Position numbers and translations under genes: made by a program. The notes under the pieces are model-generated. The model searched no databases, was not told the DNA's origin, and saw only the letters and a program-made list of their open reading frames with translations. Source: DASPWW01 sp035637595 (lineage in GTDB: Bacteria > Actinomycetota > Thermoleophilia > Solirubrobacterales > 70-9). Taken from it: a stretch of 27,347 bases of DNA. Below, one piece after another: positions 1 to 6,478 of this stretch (positions are counted from its first letter, which is position 1; each line of letters starts with the position of its first letter). The stretch covers positions 1 through 27,347 of the forward strand of contig DASPWW010000093.1 in assembly GCA_035637595.1 (NCBI GenBank). The letters are read 5' to 3'.

Positions 1-123
1 GACGCGGAGTGAGCCGTCCTCGTAGAGCTCGATCGCCGGCGGGCGCCGCGGCTCGCACGCCACTTCGGCCGAGGTCGCGGCTTGCGGCACGCCGGCCAGC
101 AAGGCGGCGATCAGCACGACCAT
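1..123 (-). CDS. Secreted protein, N-terminal part only (cut by left edge)
   Basis: On the minus strand an open frame starts at an ATG at 123 and runs off the left edge, giving 41 residues. The first 20 or so (MVVLIAALLAGVPQAATSA) read as a signal peptide with a likely cut after ATSA, followed by EVACEPRRPPAIELYEDGSLRV. A GGAGG ribosome binding site sits 8 bases before this ATG. An in-frame ATG at 138 is an alternative, but it would place the GGAGG inside the gene. The visible mature part is too short to name a family. It is probably exported or surface-attached; the single early cysteine lies after the predicted cut site and does not form a lipobox. Confidence 0.55.
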   Translation of the reverse strand, partial: MVVLIAALLAGVPQAATSAEVACEPRRPPAIELYEDGSLRV

Positions 124-227
124 CCGCACGACCTCCATGGCGAGTCAAGGAACCTGGCCCGCGGGCTCTCCCCCTGGAGGCGGAGCGCGCGTCCCCCGGG
201 GCCCCGGCCAAGACCGAGGTCCCTGTG

Positions 228-644
228 TCAGGCGTCCGCGGGGAGCAAAAGGAAGGGCTTTCGGTTGGCGGTGAGGATCCGGAAATGCCGTTCGTCGAGG
301 GTGAGCACGTCCTGGATCTCATAGCGGGCTGCGAGGACCGCGATCGAGGCGTCCGCGAGGCTCACGCCGAGATCGCCGTGACGCTCGATAATTCCGCGAG
401 CCTCGCCGACCTCGCCTGCCGAGAACGGCGGGAGCTGGTAGGCGCCGCGCTCGACCTCGCGCAGGAGACTCGTGCGTGCCGCCTCCCCGACCCTGGTGGC
501 CAGCAAGTAGTCGAGCTCCGCCAGCACGAATGGCGAGAGCAGCAGCGGCGGTGTTGCCGCCGCGAGGCTGGCCGCGGCCTCGGCGTGGTGGCGCTGGCCG
601 GAGTCGAGGGCGGCGAGCAGACCGCTGGTGTCGAGCAGTATCAC
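228..644 (-). CDS. vapC: VapC-type PIN-domain toxin (pair 1)
   Basis: This 138-residue protein has the normal length of a PIN-domain ribonuclease of a VapBC toxin-antitoxin system. The acidic metal-binding residues are in the expected places: D5 in LLDTSG, E43 in LAELDYLL, D98 in SLADAS and D117 in LTLDERH. The family cuts RNA, often tRNA or rRNA, when its antitoxin is lost; the target here cannot be told. The gene starts with GTG, and that start overlaps the stop of the upstream antitoxin gene in the four bases GTGA, so translation is probably coupled. It is one of three such pairs in the window. Confidence 0.93.
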   Translation of the reverse strand: MILLDTSGLLAALDSGQRHHAEAAASLAAATPPLLLSPFVLAELDYLLATRVGEAARTSLLREVERGAYQLPPFSAGEVGEARGIIERHGDLGVSLADASIAVLAARYEIQDVLTLDERHFRILTANRKPFLLLPADA

Positions 645-871
645 TCGCCGAAGCCGGCGGCGAGTTCCTCGTCGACGCGCTCGGCAAGCGTCGGATCACC
701 GCTGTCAAAAAGCGGCAGCCGGGGCCTCGGATGCGCCTGCTCGGCAGTGGCGGCCGCAAGCGCGGTGCGGACGACCTCCGCCTCGCTCTTGCCCTGCGCC
801 GCAGCGGTGCGCTCGAGCGCCTTCTTCAGATCTTCTGGAAGGTAGATCGTCGTCCTACGCATGCCATACAT
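641..871 (-). CDS. vapB: VapB-type ribbon-helix-helix antitoxin (pair 1)
   Basis: A 76-residue protein that begins MYGMRRTTIYLPEDLKKAL, the beta strand and first helix of a ribbon-helix-helix DNA-binding domain. The acidic C-terminal tail (residues about 58-76) would wrap the toxin. It should neutralise the PIN toxin encoded next and repress its own operon. The fourth residue is also Met (codon at 860-862). The sister antitoxins here start at the equivalent position (VRKTTIYLP, MPRRTIHIP), so the true start may be this shorter one. The nine-base repeats that overlap the first ATG look like operator sites, which also favours the shorter form. No good ribosome binding site is visible for either start. 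Confidence 0.9.
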   Translation of the reverse strand: MYGMRRTTIYLPEDLKKALERTAAAQGKSEAEVVRTALAAATAEQAHPRPRLPLFDSGDPTLAERVDEELAAGFGE

Positions 872-881
872 GATGCCATAC
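861..881. promoter_or_regulatory. Probable VapB operator of pair 1 (two 9-bp direct repeats)
   Basis: The nonamer ATGCCATAC occurs at 861-869 and again at 873-881, twelve bases apart, over the start of the antitoxin gene. The same nonamer is upstream of vapBC pair 3 at 9506-9514. Ribbon-helix-helix antitoxins normally bind short repeats at their own promoters, so autoregulation is the likely role; binding is inferred. Confidence 0.6.
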
Positions 882-944
882 GTTCCTGCCGTGACCCCGC
901 TTTTCCGCGTCGGGGCCGAGCGAGACGCGGCCCTCGAGGCCGCC

Positions 945-960
945 GGGCTTGAGCCGAGCG
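945..960. repeat. Possible degenerate third copy of the 30-bp repeat
   Basis: GGGCTTGAGCCGAGCG resembles the middle of the repeats at 1814-1843 and 2496-2525 after a short deletion. It lies in the otherwise empty 150 bases between vapBC pair 1 and the next gene. The match is short and could be chance in DNA of this composition. Confidence 0.2.
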
Positions 961-1024
961 AGGCGAATCGCCCGCCCCCATAGCCTGCTGCCGGCCGAGA
1001 GCGGCGCCGATCGCCTCCGGACGC

Positions 1025-1324
1025 TTAGCGCGAGCGGCGCTTCTGACCGACGGCCCGGATCAGCTGGGCCTTGCCCATCTTCGAGCGACCGTCGATCCCG
1101 AGCCTGGCGGCCTCCCGCTGAAGCTCGCTCACCGTCATCGCTCCCGCGCCGCTGCCGGTCCCCTTCGAGGCCCCGCGCTTGCGGGCGGCAGCCTTGGCCC
1201 CCTCGCGGCCGAGGTCGCGGCGCGTCTGCTTGGACAGCTTGGTGATCGTCCTCTTCTTGCGCGCTCCCGATTGGGCCTTCTTGACGTTTTTGCGCGCGGC
1301 TTGACGCTGCTTTTGGGTCGCCAT
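1025..1324 (-). CDS. Small basic protein with C-terminal Rho-N/SAP-like motif
   Basis: A 99-residue, strongly basic protein. Residues 1-57 are rich in Lys, Arg and Ala (KQRQAARKNVKKAQ; GREGAKAAARKRG) and probably bind nucleic acid. After a Gly-Ser linker, residues about 63-93 (MTVSELQREAARLGIDGRSK, then MGKAQLIRAV) match the helix-turn-helix pattern of Rho termination factor N-terminal or SAP-like domains, which contact DNA or RNA. The start is well supported: GGAGGT lies four bases before the ATG. The gene stands alone and faces away from the small gene at 1617. A nucleoid-associated or stress role is plausible but not shown by the sequence. Confidence 0.8.
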   Translation of the reverse strand: MATQKQRQAARKNVKKAQSGARKKRTITKLSKQTRRDLGREGAKAAARKRGASKGTGSGAGAMTVSELQREAARLGIDGRSKMGKAQLIRAVGQKRRSR

Positions 1325-1616
1325 CGATACCTCCGTTTTCGGCGGCCTAATACCCGAAAGGCCGCCGGCCGAACACGTCCGACCTGTGGACGGTCAAGCG
1401 GCGAGCGCCGGCTCGGCCGGCTCCAGCGCCAGGTCGAGCACAGCGGGGTGGGCACGCCAGTTGGGTGACGGGGGGTCTGAGCCTGGCCGGATATCTGATC
1501 CTGCCTGCCCGGAGATGGCGCCATCAGTAGTTCACCCGGATGGGATCTCCGCCTCGGCGCCGAACTGGAGAAGTAATGGAAGTCATTTCGGGACGACTCG
1601 ATAGGGGGATCTGAAG
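1325..1616. other. Divergent intergenic region
   Basis: These 292 bases separate two divergent genes. I see the inverted repeat at 1341-1366 and a GGGGGA ribosome binding site at 1604-1609 for the plus-strand gene. No convincing open frame, RNA gene or other repeat is visible, although both promoters must lie here. Confidence 0.5.
1341..1366. promoter_or_regulatory. Inverted repeat upstream of the basic protein gene
   Basis: GGCGGCCT (1341-1348) and AGGCCGCC (1359-1366) form a perfect 8-bp inverted repeat around a 10-base spacer containing TAATACCCGA-like sequence. It lies 17 bases outside the start codon at 1324, where an operator or 5' leader hairpin would be expected. Confidence 0.4.
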
Positions 1617-1793
1617 ATGGCACCTGGGATGCGCGTCAAGATCATGACCCGGTGGTGCTACCAGTACGGCAAGCACGGGGCGCCCATTGAAGGGGTTCTT
1701 CTGGGGTTCTCACCGAGCGGCGCCCTGGCGCGGGCGCGCATGGACGACGAAGCCGACTCCTTTGTATGGGTGAAGCACCTCGAGCCGCTGTAG
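1617..1793 (+). CDS. Small hypothetical protein, SH3/KOW-like pattern
   Basis: An open frame of 58 residues starts ATG GCA CCT at 1617 and ends TAG at 1791-1793, with GGGGGA about seven bases before the start. The protein begins MAPGMRVKIMTRWCYQYGKH and ends DSFVWVKHLEPL. The spacing of Val, Gly and hydrophobic residues (VKI, GVLLGF, ARARMDD, FVWVKHLEPL) looks like a small beta barrel of SH3 or KOW type, a fold that often binds RNA or protein. This is a guess from pattern. The reading frame uses third-position G/C less strictly than its neighbours (ATT, GTT, CTT, TTT, GTA), which may mean a recent arrival or a weakly expressed gene. No family was recognised. Confidence 0.5.
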   Translation: MAPGMRVKIMTRWCYQYGKHGAPIEGVLLGFSPSGALARARMDDEADSFVWVKHLEPL

Positions 1794-1813
1794 GAGGGAA
1801 GACGATGGTGTCG

Positions 1814-1843
1814 GGGCCTCATCGAAGCCGAGCGGGACCCCGC
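1814..1843. repeat. 30-bp dispersed repeat, copy A
   Basis: This 30-base segment matches 2496-2525 at 28 of 30 positions. It begins GGGCCTCATCGAAGCC and ends GAGCGGGACCCCGC, and contains an imperfect hairpin (GGCCTC/GAAGCC). It lies between the small gene at 1617 and the secreted protein gene, and copy B lies just beyond that gene. Confidence 0.75.
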
Positions 1844-1892
1844 CTTTCGATTGACATACGCCGGCACCGCCGGGAACATGGCTGGCGGGGGA

Positions 1893-2408
1893 ATGAAGAA
1901 GCTCGGCGGCCTCGCCATTGCTCTCGTCGTCATCGCGGCCCTGTTGCCCGCGAGCGCGGCCGCGAGTCAGATGGAGACGCGCGTTGATCTCGAGATCTAC
2001 GGCCTGATCGATTCCAACGGCAGCGTCACCTACCGCTTCAGCGGTGACGCCCTCCCAGAGGGCTTATTCGGCCCCAAGGATCACTCCGGCCTCGAACAAT
2101 TGAGCGGCCAGAGCGAGGTGGCGGCGCTCAAATGCGCGTTGACAAGGCGGGAGGTCGAGCTGTTTCGTGACGAGCCCGAGGCCGCGGACACCCTGGTCGG
2201 TTCGACGCGAACGCTGTTCGTGGGCTTCTTTGACGGGCTGGTCGAGCTGCCTGCCGAGCAGGTTCCGGGCGCCACCTACTACGCGCAGGTCGTGGAGAAG
2301 GTGCTCACGCCCAAGCACCACCACAAGCCGAAGACCACCTGTCTCGCCGGCACCTCACCCGCGATCACGGTGCAGCCGCCCCAGTTCGGCGCCGCGGGGC
2401 AGGAGTGA
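1893..2408 (+). CDS. Secreted hypothetical protein
   Basis: The frame is open from an ATG at 1851, but the best start is the ATG at 1893, which gives 171 residues and a textbook signal peptide: MKKLGGLAIALVVIAALLPA followed by a cut near SAAAS. The mature part (about 145 residues) has alternating strands such as VDLEIYGLIDSNGSVTYRFS, one Cys in ALKCALTR and a His-Lys run (KHHHKPKTTC) near residue 145. The two Cys could form a disulfide outside the cell. I do not recognise a family. The gene is flanked by copies of a 30-bp repeat on both sides, so it may be a small mobile or recently inserted unit. GGGGGA touches the ATG and is rather close for a ribosome binding site. Confidence 0.75.
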   Translation: MKKLGGLAIALVVIAALLPASAAASQMETRVDLEIYGLIDSNGSVTYRFSGDALPEGLFGPKDHSGLEQLSGQSEVAALKCALTRREVELFRDEPEAADTLVGSTRTLFVGFFDGLVELPAEQVPGATYYAQVVEKVLTPKHHHKPKTTCLAGTSPAITVQPPQFGAAGQE

Positions 2409-2442
2409 GGAGTGGCGGCGCGGCCTCGTAAGCGTCACGATT

Positions 2443-2460
2443 GACCCCGAGCGCGGGGTC
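2443..2460 (+). terminator. Hairpin after the secreted protein gene
   Basis: GACCCC (2443-2448) pairs with GGGGTC (2455-2460) around the loop GAGCGC, 35 bases after the stop codon. There is no T run after it, so it may be a weak terminator or part of the neighbouring repeat, with which it shares the GACCCC and GAGCGCGGG words. Confidence 0.35.
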
Positions 2461-2495
2461 CCGAAGGCTCCCAACCGAGTAAGAGGTCCGAGCGC

Positions 2496-2525
2496 GGGCC
2501 TCATTGAGGCCGAGCGGGACCCCGC
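2496..2525. repeat. 30-bp dispersed repeat, copy B
   Basis: This copy matches copy A (1814-1843) with two differences. Here the inner palindrome is perfect: GGCCTC ATT GAGGCC. The copy also lies within a wider GGTCC...GGACC pair (2486-2490 and 2516-2520). It is direct, not inverted, with respect to copy A. Confidence 0.75.
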
Positions 2526-2600
2526 GGCGCGTCCGAAGCCGCGATCGCGATGAGCGTGGGAGTAGGCTCCGCGGCGGAGAGGCCGACTGGGGGGCTGGAC

Positions 2601-2963
2601 GTGATCGAGCGAACCAAGCGCAAGCTGATCGAGTCGGCGCAGTCGCAGCTCGAGCCGGGCGAGCAGGTGCGGGAGGTGATGATCGCGCAGACGATCATCA
2701 GCCCGTGGCTGCTTTTGCTGACGTGGCTGCTGTGGGTCTTCGCCAAGCAGCGCGTGGTGTTCGCGACCGATCGCAACATCTACGTCTTCGAGCGCAGCCT
2801 GTGGAGCAACAAGGTGCAGGGCGTGCTCGGGAAGTACGCGCTCGGCTCGGTGCGGGTCGAGAAGCAGGGGAGCGGCCTGGTGATCGCGGACCAGGAGAAG
2901 CTCTACCCCTACCTCGGCTGGGCCGCAGCGCGCGACCGGATCGTCGCGCTGGCGGCGGGCTGA
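2601..2963 (+). CDS. Small membrane protein, PH-like (YdbT/bPH type) pattern
   Basis: From the GTG at 2601 the protein has 120 residues; GGGGGG lies six bases before this start. An ATG at 2550 would add 17 residues that do not look like a normal N terminus. The protein has an acidic/basic helix (IERTKRKLIESAQSQLEPGE), a phrase typical of the start of bacterial PH-like membrane proteins (LEPGEQVREVMIAQ), one hydrophobic stretch at about residues 34-49 (SPWLLLLTWLLWVFAK), then strands such as RVVFATDRNIYVFER and GSVRVEKQGSGLVIA. This suggests one membrane segment with a small PH-like beta domain in the cytoplasm. Its function is unknown. Its stop is three bases from the stop of the convergent gene. 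Confidence 0.75.
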   Translation: MIERTKRKLIESAQSQLEPGEQVREVMIAQTIISPWLLLLTWLLWVFAKQRVVFATDRNIYVFERSLWSNKVQGVLGKYALGSVRVEKQGSGLVIADQEKLYPYLGWAAARDRIVALAAG

Positions 2964-2966
2964 CCG

Positions 2967-3893
2967 CTACGGCGCCGCGGCGAGCGGGCTCGCCGTGGGT
3001 GAACGCCGCGGGACCAGCCCGCGCAGCTCCTGAAGCATCAGCCGCGGATCCTCGAAGACGTCGCCGTAGGTGTAGCGGCGAAACTCGTCGCCGCGGGCGC
3101 GCGCCTCGCGCTCACGGCGGCGGTCCTGCTCCCAGGCGTGGCGCGAGTGGTGGTAGCGGTAGCCGTCCAGCTCGATCGTCAGCCGCCGCTCGGGCCAGCG
3201 GCAGTCCACCCGCCGCCCACCGGCGGGGCGGTTGGTCTGCGGAAGTGCGAGGCCGGCCTCCCGCACCAGCTCCAGGAACCGCTTCTCGAGCTTGCTCAGG
3301 ACGACGCGCGCCTCGCCGCGCAGGACCCGGCGCAGCTTGGCCGAGCCCGGGCTGTTCGGCCGCCGCGCGAGGACGGCCTCGACCTGGGCCGGCGTGGTGC
3401 GGTAGAGGACGCCGGCCTCGTGGCAGGCGCGCGCGAGCTCGTCAGGCGGCAATACGGCGGCGAGGTCGACGAGCGTGCGGGGCACGGTGGTGACCGGCAC
3501 GCCGCGGAACTCGGTCGCGTCGCGGTGGTCGCCCCGCCGCGATCGCTGCGTTCGGATGCCGGCAACGCGCCGCTGGGTGGGGGTGAGGACCTCAGGGACG
3601 CGAGGCTTACGCTTGACGAGGGCAAGTAGGAAGGCGGCCGCGCGGCCACAAAGCAGGGCCCGGTTTCCACATGCCAACACTGCGCCGAGGTAGGTCGATT
3701 CCAGGCTCGGAGCCTGATGCCCGACCCGGTAGACGCCGGGATAGACGCGAATCAAGAGGCCCTTCTGTAGGCGACGCGCTATCTCCGCTCTTGAGACGCC
3801 CGCGGCCAAGAGCTGCGCCCGCGTCACCAACCCGTGCTGAGCGGACGCGATCCGCTGGAGCACTTCCTCGACCGTCCTGCTTTGGGCACCCAT
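2967..3893 (-). CDS. AbiEi-like winged-helix protein with C-terminal VSR/DUF559-like domain
   Basis: A 308-residue protein with two recognisable halves. Residues about 8-60 (VEEVLQRIASAQHGLVTRAQ, then LLIRVYPGVYRVG) are the winged-helix domain found at the start of AbiEi-family antitoxins. Residues about 200-292 resemble the very-short-patch-repair/DUF559 nuclease fold: E203 in KLEKRFLEL, D230 in RRVDCRWP, E241 and D243 in LTIELDGYRYH, then YTYGDVFEDP. The acidic residues would bind metal if the domain is active. The usual AbiEii toxin is not next to it, so the AbiE label describes the domain and not a working pair. Proteins of this layout are common and orphaned in actinobacteria. Upstream, a remnant of a kinase gene faces the other way. 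Confidence 0.85.
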   Translation of the reverse strand: MGAQSRTVEEVLQRIASAQHGLVTRAQLLAAGVSRAEIARRLQKGLLIRVYPGVYRVGHQAPSLESTYLGAVLACGNRALLCGRAAAFLLALVKRKPRVPEVLTPTQRRVAGIRTQRSRRGDHRDATEFRGVPVTTVPRTLVDLAAVLPPDELARACHEAGVLYRTTPAQVEAVLARRPNSPGSAKLRRVLRGEARVVLSKLEKRFLELVREAGLALPQTNRPAGGRRVDCRWPERRLTIELDGYRYHHSRHAWEQDRRREREARARGDEFRRYTYGDVFEDPRLMLQELRGLVPRRSPTASPLAAAP

Positions 3894-3956
3894 ATGAAGC
3901 CCAATGCAGGACAGCCCCGGGATTCGCCCCCGCGGCGCGCGTATCCTGGGCGGGTC

Positions 3957-4154
3957 ATGTCGACCAGCAAGGGGGAGGAGGCTGGGCTCGAGACGGGCGA
4001 TCGGCTTGGGCCGTTTCGGCTCGAGAGGATGCTCGGGGAGGGGGCGATGGGGGTGGTGTTCAAGGCGCTCCAGGCCGCGACGTCGGCGGCGAGCAGACAG
4101 GGTCTACGGTTGCGTCCCGGGGTCCGCGTGAACTTTCGGGCGAGACGCCGCTAA
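3957..4154 (+). pseudogene. Remnant of a PknB-type Ser/Thr protein kinase gene
   Basis: The frame from the ATG at 3957 encodes 65 residues. Residues about 11-36 (GDRLGPFRLERMLGEGAMGV and then VFKA) are the opening of a eukaryotic-type protein kinase, including the glycine-rich ATP loop GEGAMG. After ALQAATSA the sequence turns into Arg-rich text (SRQGLRLRPGVRVNFRARRR) and stops. The invariant Lys strand, the HRD motif and the DFG motif are all missing, and I find no continuation in the other frames before the next gene. The rest was probably deleted when the flanking hydrolase gene was joined here. Its stop overlaps the stop of the convergent gene. Confidence 0.7.
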
Positions 4155-5338
4155 CCCAAAAACCGCCGGATTGCGGCGTGCGTCTCGCGCGGGCGCTCGA
4201 GCTGGGGGACGTGGCCGCAGTCGAGCTCGACGTGGGCGGCGGCGGGGAGGGCGCGCTCGACGTGCTTCATGAAGCCGATCGGGACGAGGCTGTCGTGGCG
4301 GCCCCAGATGAACATCGTGTCGGGCGAGAGCTCCGACAGCCGGGTCCACATGCCGTCCTCGCCGTCGGGCTTGTCGAGGTAGATGTTGCGCGCCGCGGCG
4401 TAAAACGCGGCGCGGCCGCGGGGGGTGAGGTAGGAGCGCAGGAACTCGTCGACCCCGGCGGCGGCCCAGCCGTCGTTGCCGCCGGGCACGATCCGCCGCA
4501 CGATCGCCTCGGCGATCCAGCGCGGGGTGGGCTGAAACAGGCCGAGCTTCGGCTGGGTTAGCTGCAGCAGCCAGCGCCACTGGCGATCGCGCAGCCACGC
4601 CATCGCGGGGCTCAACAGGACGATGCGCTCCACCCGGTCGGGCTCGAGCAGCCCCATCTCGATCCCGATCCGCCCGCCCATGCTGTTGCCGATCACATGC
4701 GCGCGCTCGATCTCGAGCGCGTCGAGCAGCCGGGCCACGGCGCGGCTGAAGTAGGGCGCGTCGTAGGCGGCGGCGAGCGGCTTGTCCGAGTCGCCGAATC
4801 CGGGCAGGTCGACGGCGATGACGCGGTGGGAGTCGGCGAGGGCGTTGACGGTCGGCAGGAAGGAGGCCTTGGTGGCGCCGAGGCCGTGCAGGCAGACCAC
4901 CGGGTGGCCCACACCCGCGGTGAGGATCGAGATCCGCTCGCGACGGGTGCGGACCGACTCGAAGCGCAGGCGCCCGGGCGCGGTCGCCCCGCTCGTCGCG
5001 GCGAGAAAGCCGACGCCGAGGTGGAGGTTTCGCCGCACCGTGAGGCGCCGGGCGCGAAACGCGGTCATGCCGGCGCGCAGGTCGGCGGCGATCCACTCCC
5101 AGGTCGCCTCGTCGGCGCTCAGCAGCGCCTCGGGCTCGCGCCGTTCGTCGGCGGGGGAGAAGCGCACGCCGGCGGGGGAGAGGTCGGCGTCCCAGGCGGC
5201 CTCGTCGCCGACCGCGAGGCGAATCCGAGCGCCGCGCGGCGGCAGGTCGATCACCTCGGGATCGAAGCGCGCGGCGAGGACCTGCAGCGCTCGGGGAGGC
5301 CTGGTCGCGGGGCGCCTTGTCTCGGTGGCGGTGCTCAC
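4151..5338 (-). CDS. SCP2-like domain fused to an alpha/beta hydrolase
   Basis: From the GTG at 5338 the protein has 395 residues. Residues about 22-105 look like a sterol-carrier-protein-2 (SCP2) lipid-binding domain (FDPEVIDLPPRGARIRLAVG; LSADEATWEWIAADLRAGM). Residues about 125-395 are an alpha/beta hydrolase: oxyanion-hole HGLGA (151-155), nucleophile S219 in GNSMGG, acid D349 in WGRHDSLVP and H376 in CGHVPQLERP. The enzyme would hydrolyse an ester or similar bond in a hydrophobic substrate that the SCP2 part may present. The frame stays open far upstream, but that part is the antisense of the protease gene, so the GTG just before SCP2 is chosen; its ribosome binding site is weak. The substrate is unknown. 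Confidence 0.85.
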   Translation of the reverse strand: MSTATETRRPATRPPRALQVLAARFDPEVIDLPPRGARIRLAVGDEAAWDADLSPAGVRFSPADERREPEALLSADEATWEWIAADLRAGMTAFRARRLTVRRNLHLGVGFLAATSGATAPGRLRFESVRTRRERISILTAGVGHPVVCLHGLGATKASFLPTVNALADSHRVIAVDLPGFGDSDKPLAAAYDAPYFSRAVARLLDALEIERAHVIGNSMGGRIGIEMGLLEPDRVERIVLLSPAMAWLRDRQWRWLLQLTQPKLGLFQPTPRWIAEAIVRRIVPGGNDGWAAAGVDEFLRSYLTPRGRAAFYAAARNIYLDKPDGEDGMWTRLSELSPDTMFIWGRHDSLVPIGFMKHVERALPAAAHVELDCGHVPQLERPRETHAAIRRFLG

Positions 5339-5437
5339 GGGCGAGATTTGCCACCGAGCTACCCGATCACCTCGGTCGCCAGACGAGCTTAGCGAGCGGG
5401 TCCGCCGGGACCGCGCGGAGCGGTCGGATCGGCGGGC

Positions 5438-5471
5438 ACGACGGCTGGGACTTGCAATCCCAGATCGTCGT
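5438..5471. promoter_or_regulatory. Hairpin in the divergent region before the protease gene
   Basis: CTGGGA (5445-5450) and TCCCAG (5458-5463) pair around a 7-base loop. ACGACG (5438-5443) and CGTCGT (5466-5471) extend the stem after a one/two-base bulge. It lies 20 bases before the start of the secreted protease, in a place suited to an operator or 5' leader structure. There is no T run, so it is not a classical terminator. Confidence 0.4.
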
Positions 5472-5491
5472 GGGTTAGGGTCGGCGCGCCG

Positions 5492-6460
5492 ATGCGGATT
5501 CGTGGCACGAAGCGTCGGAGCGGGGTGGCGATCGCGGTTGCCGTGAGCCTGGTCCTGGGCGCGGGAGCCGGATCGGCGCATGCCCTGACGCTGGCCGATC
5601 TCGGATCCGTGGCGGGCGACCCCGCCTTCCCCGAGCTGCCCGCGCTCGACGCGGTCAACGAGGGCGATCTCCTCGCGGCCCTTCAGGGCGTCTCGGGTCA
5701 TCCCCACAAGCTCAAGGCGCCCCCGCCCGACTGGTACGGGCCCGCCGAGCAGGACAGCCTCGCGGGAGGCGGCAGCGGAACCGTGGCGGCCGCGCCGGCC
5801 GATGCCCCGCTCCCGGGCCAGGTCGGGATCCGGCCCGGCTCGATGATGATCGAGCCCTTCATCTGCACGATGAACTACATCTTCAGCAAGGGCGACACGC
5901 TCGCGATCGGGACCGCGGGCCACTGCCTCGAGGCGGGCGAGAAGGTGGTGCTGCTCACGCTCGCTCCGACCGGCGGCGACCCGGTGCTCGTCGAGCTGGG
6001 GAAGATCCTGCTGAAGCGCGACGGCGGCATCGGCCATGACTACGGGCTCGTGAAGATCCCCGCGTCGAGATACGACTGGGTCTCCCCGACGATCGCCGAC
6101 GTCGGCGGCCCGTGCGGCGAGTACACGGGCGGCGACCCCCAGCCCGTCGCCCACTACGGCCACGGCCTGGTCGGGGGCGACGGCGGCACGCCGCGGGCGG
6201 GCATGGGGATCGAGTCCGACGCCGTGCGGGGATTCGAGCTTCAGTGGGACAACGACAGCTACTCGTGGGTGGGCGAGCTTTCCAACGGCGACTCGGGAAG
6301 CCCCGTCCGCATCGCTCAGCTCCCCGCCGTCGGCAACCTCACCCACGGGATCGGCTTGAACGTCCCCGTGCCGCAGCCATCGGCGCTCGGCTGGGGAACG
6401 CGGATCACCACGATCACCTCCGGCGGCTGGAACCTCGTCAACAGCCCGCTGTGCCCGTAG
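5492..6460 (+). CDS. Secreted trypsin-like serine protease
   Basis: A 322-residue protein with a signal peptide at residues 1-31 (MRIRGTKRRS, then a hydrophobic core, and a cut near SAHA). The chymotrypsin-fold triad is visible: H144 in GTAGHC, D183 in GHDYGLVKI and S268 in SNGDSGSP. Cys125 and Cys145 may form the disulfide next to the active-site His; Cys208 and Cys321 may form another. Residues 32-110 are a Pro/Ala-rich stretch that could act as a propeptide. It should act outside the cell; the specificity cannot be told. The gene is divergent from the hydrolase gene, with 153 bases between them. Confidence 0.9.
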   Translation: MRIRGTKRRSGVAIAVAVSLVLGAGAGSAHALTLADLGSVAGDPAFPELPALDAVNEGDLLAALQGVSGHPHKLKAPPPDWYGPAEQDSLAGGGSGTVAAAPADAPLPGQVGIRPGSMMIEPFICTMNYIFSKGDTLAIGTAGHCLEAGEKVVLLTLAPTGGDPVLVELGKILLKRDGGIGHDYGLVKIPASRYDWVSPTIADVGGPCGEYTGGDPQPVAHYGHGLVGGDGGTPRAGMGIESDAVRGFELQWDNDSYSWVGELSNGDSGSPVRIAQLPAVGNLTHGIGLNVPVPQPSALGWGTRITTITSGGWNLVNSPLCP

Positions 6461-6478
6461 CGCACGCGGGCGAAGGAG

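Noticed and set aside
9..845. 278-residue plus-strand frame at the left edge
   Set aside because: It is antisense to vapBC pair 1, both members of which have clear family motifs.
2501..2779. 92-residue minus-strand frame across the repeat
   Set aside because: It lies antisense to the small membrane protein gene and shows no fold or ribosome binding site.
5444..5464. Possible tRNA anticodon arm (5-bp stem, 7-base loop CTTGCAA)
   Set aside because: There is no acceptor stem, no D arm and no GGTTCRA T arm around it, so it is only a hairpin.
5339..6346. Upstream extension of the hydrolase frame to 731 residues
   Set aside because: This part is antisense to the secreted protease gene, which has a signal peptide and full triad. 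It has no recognisable domain.
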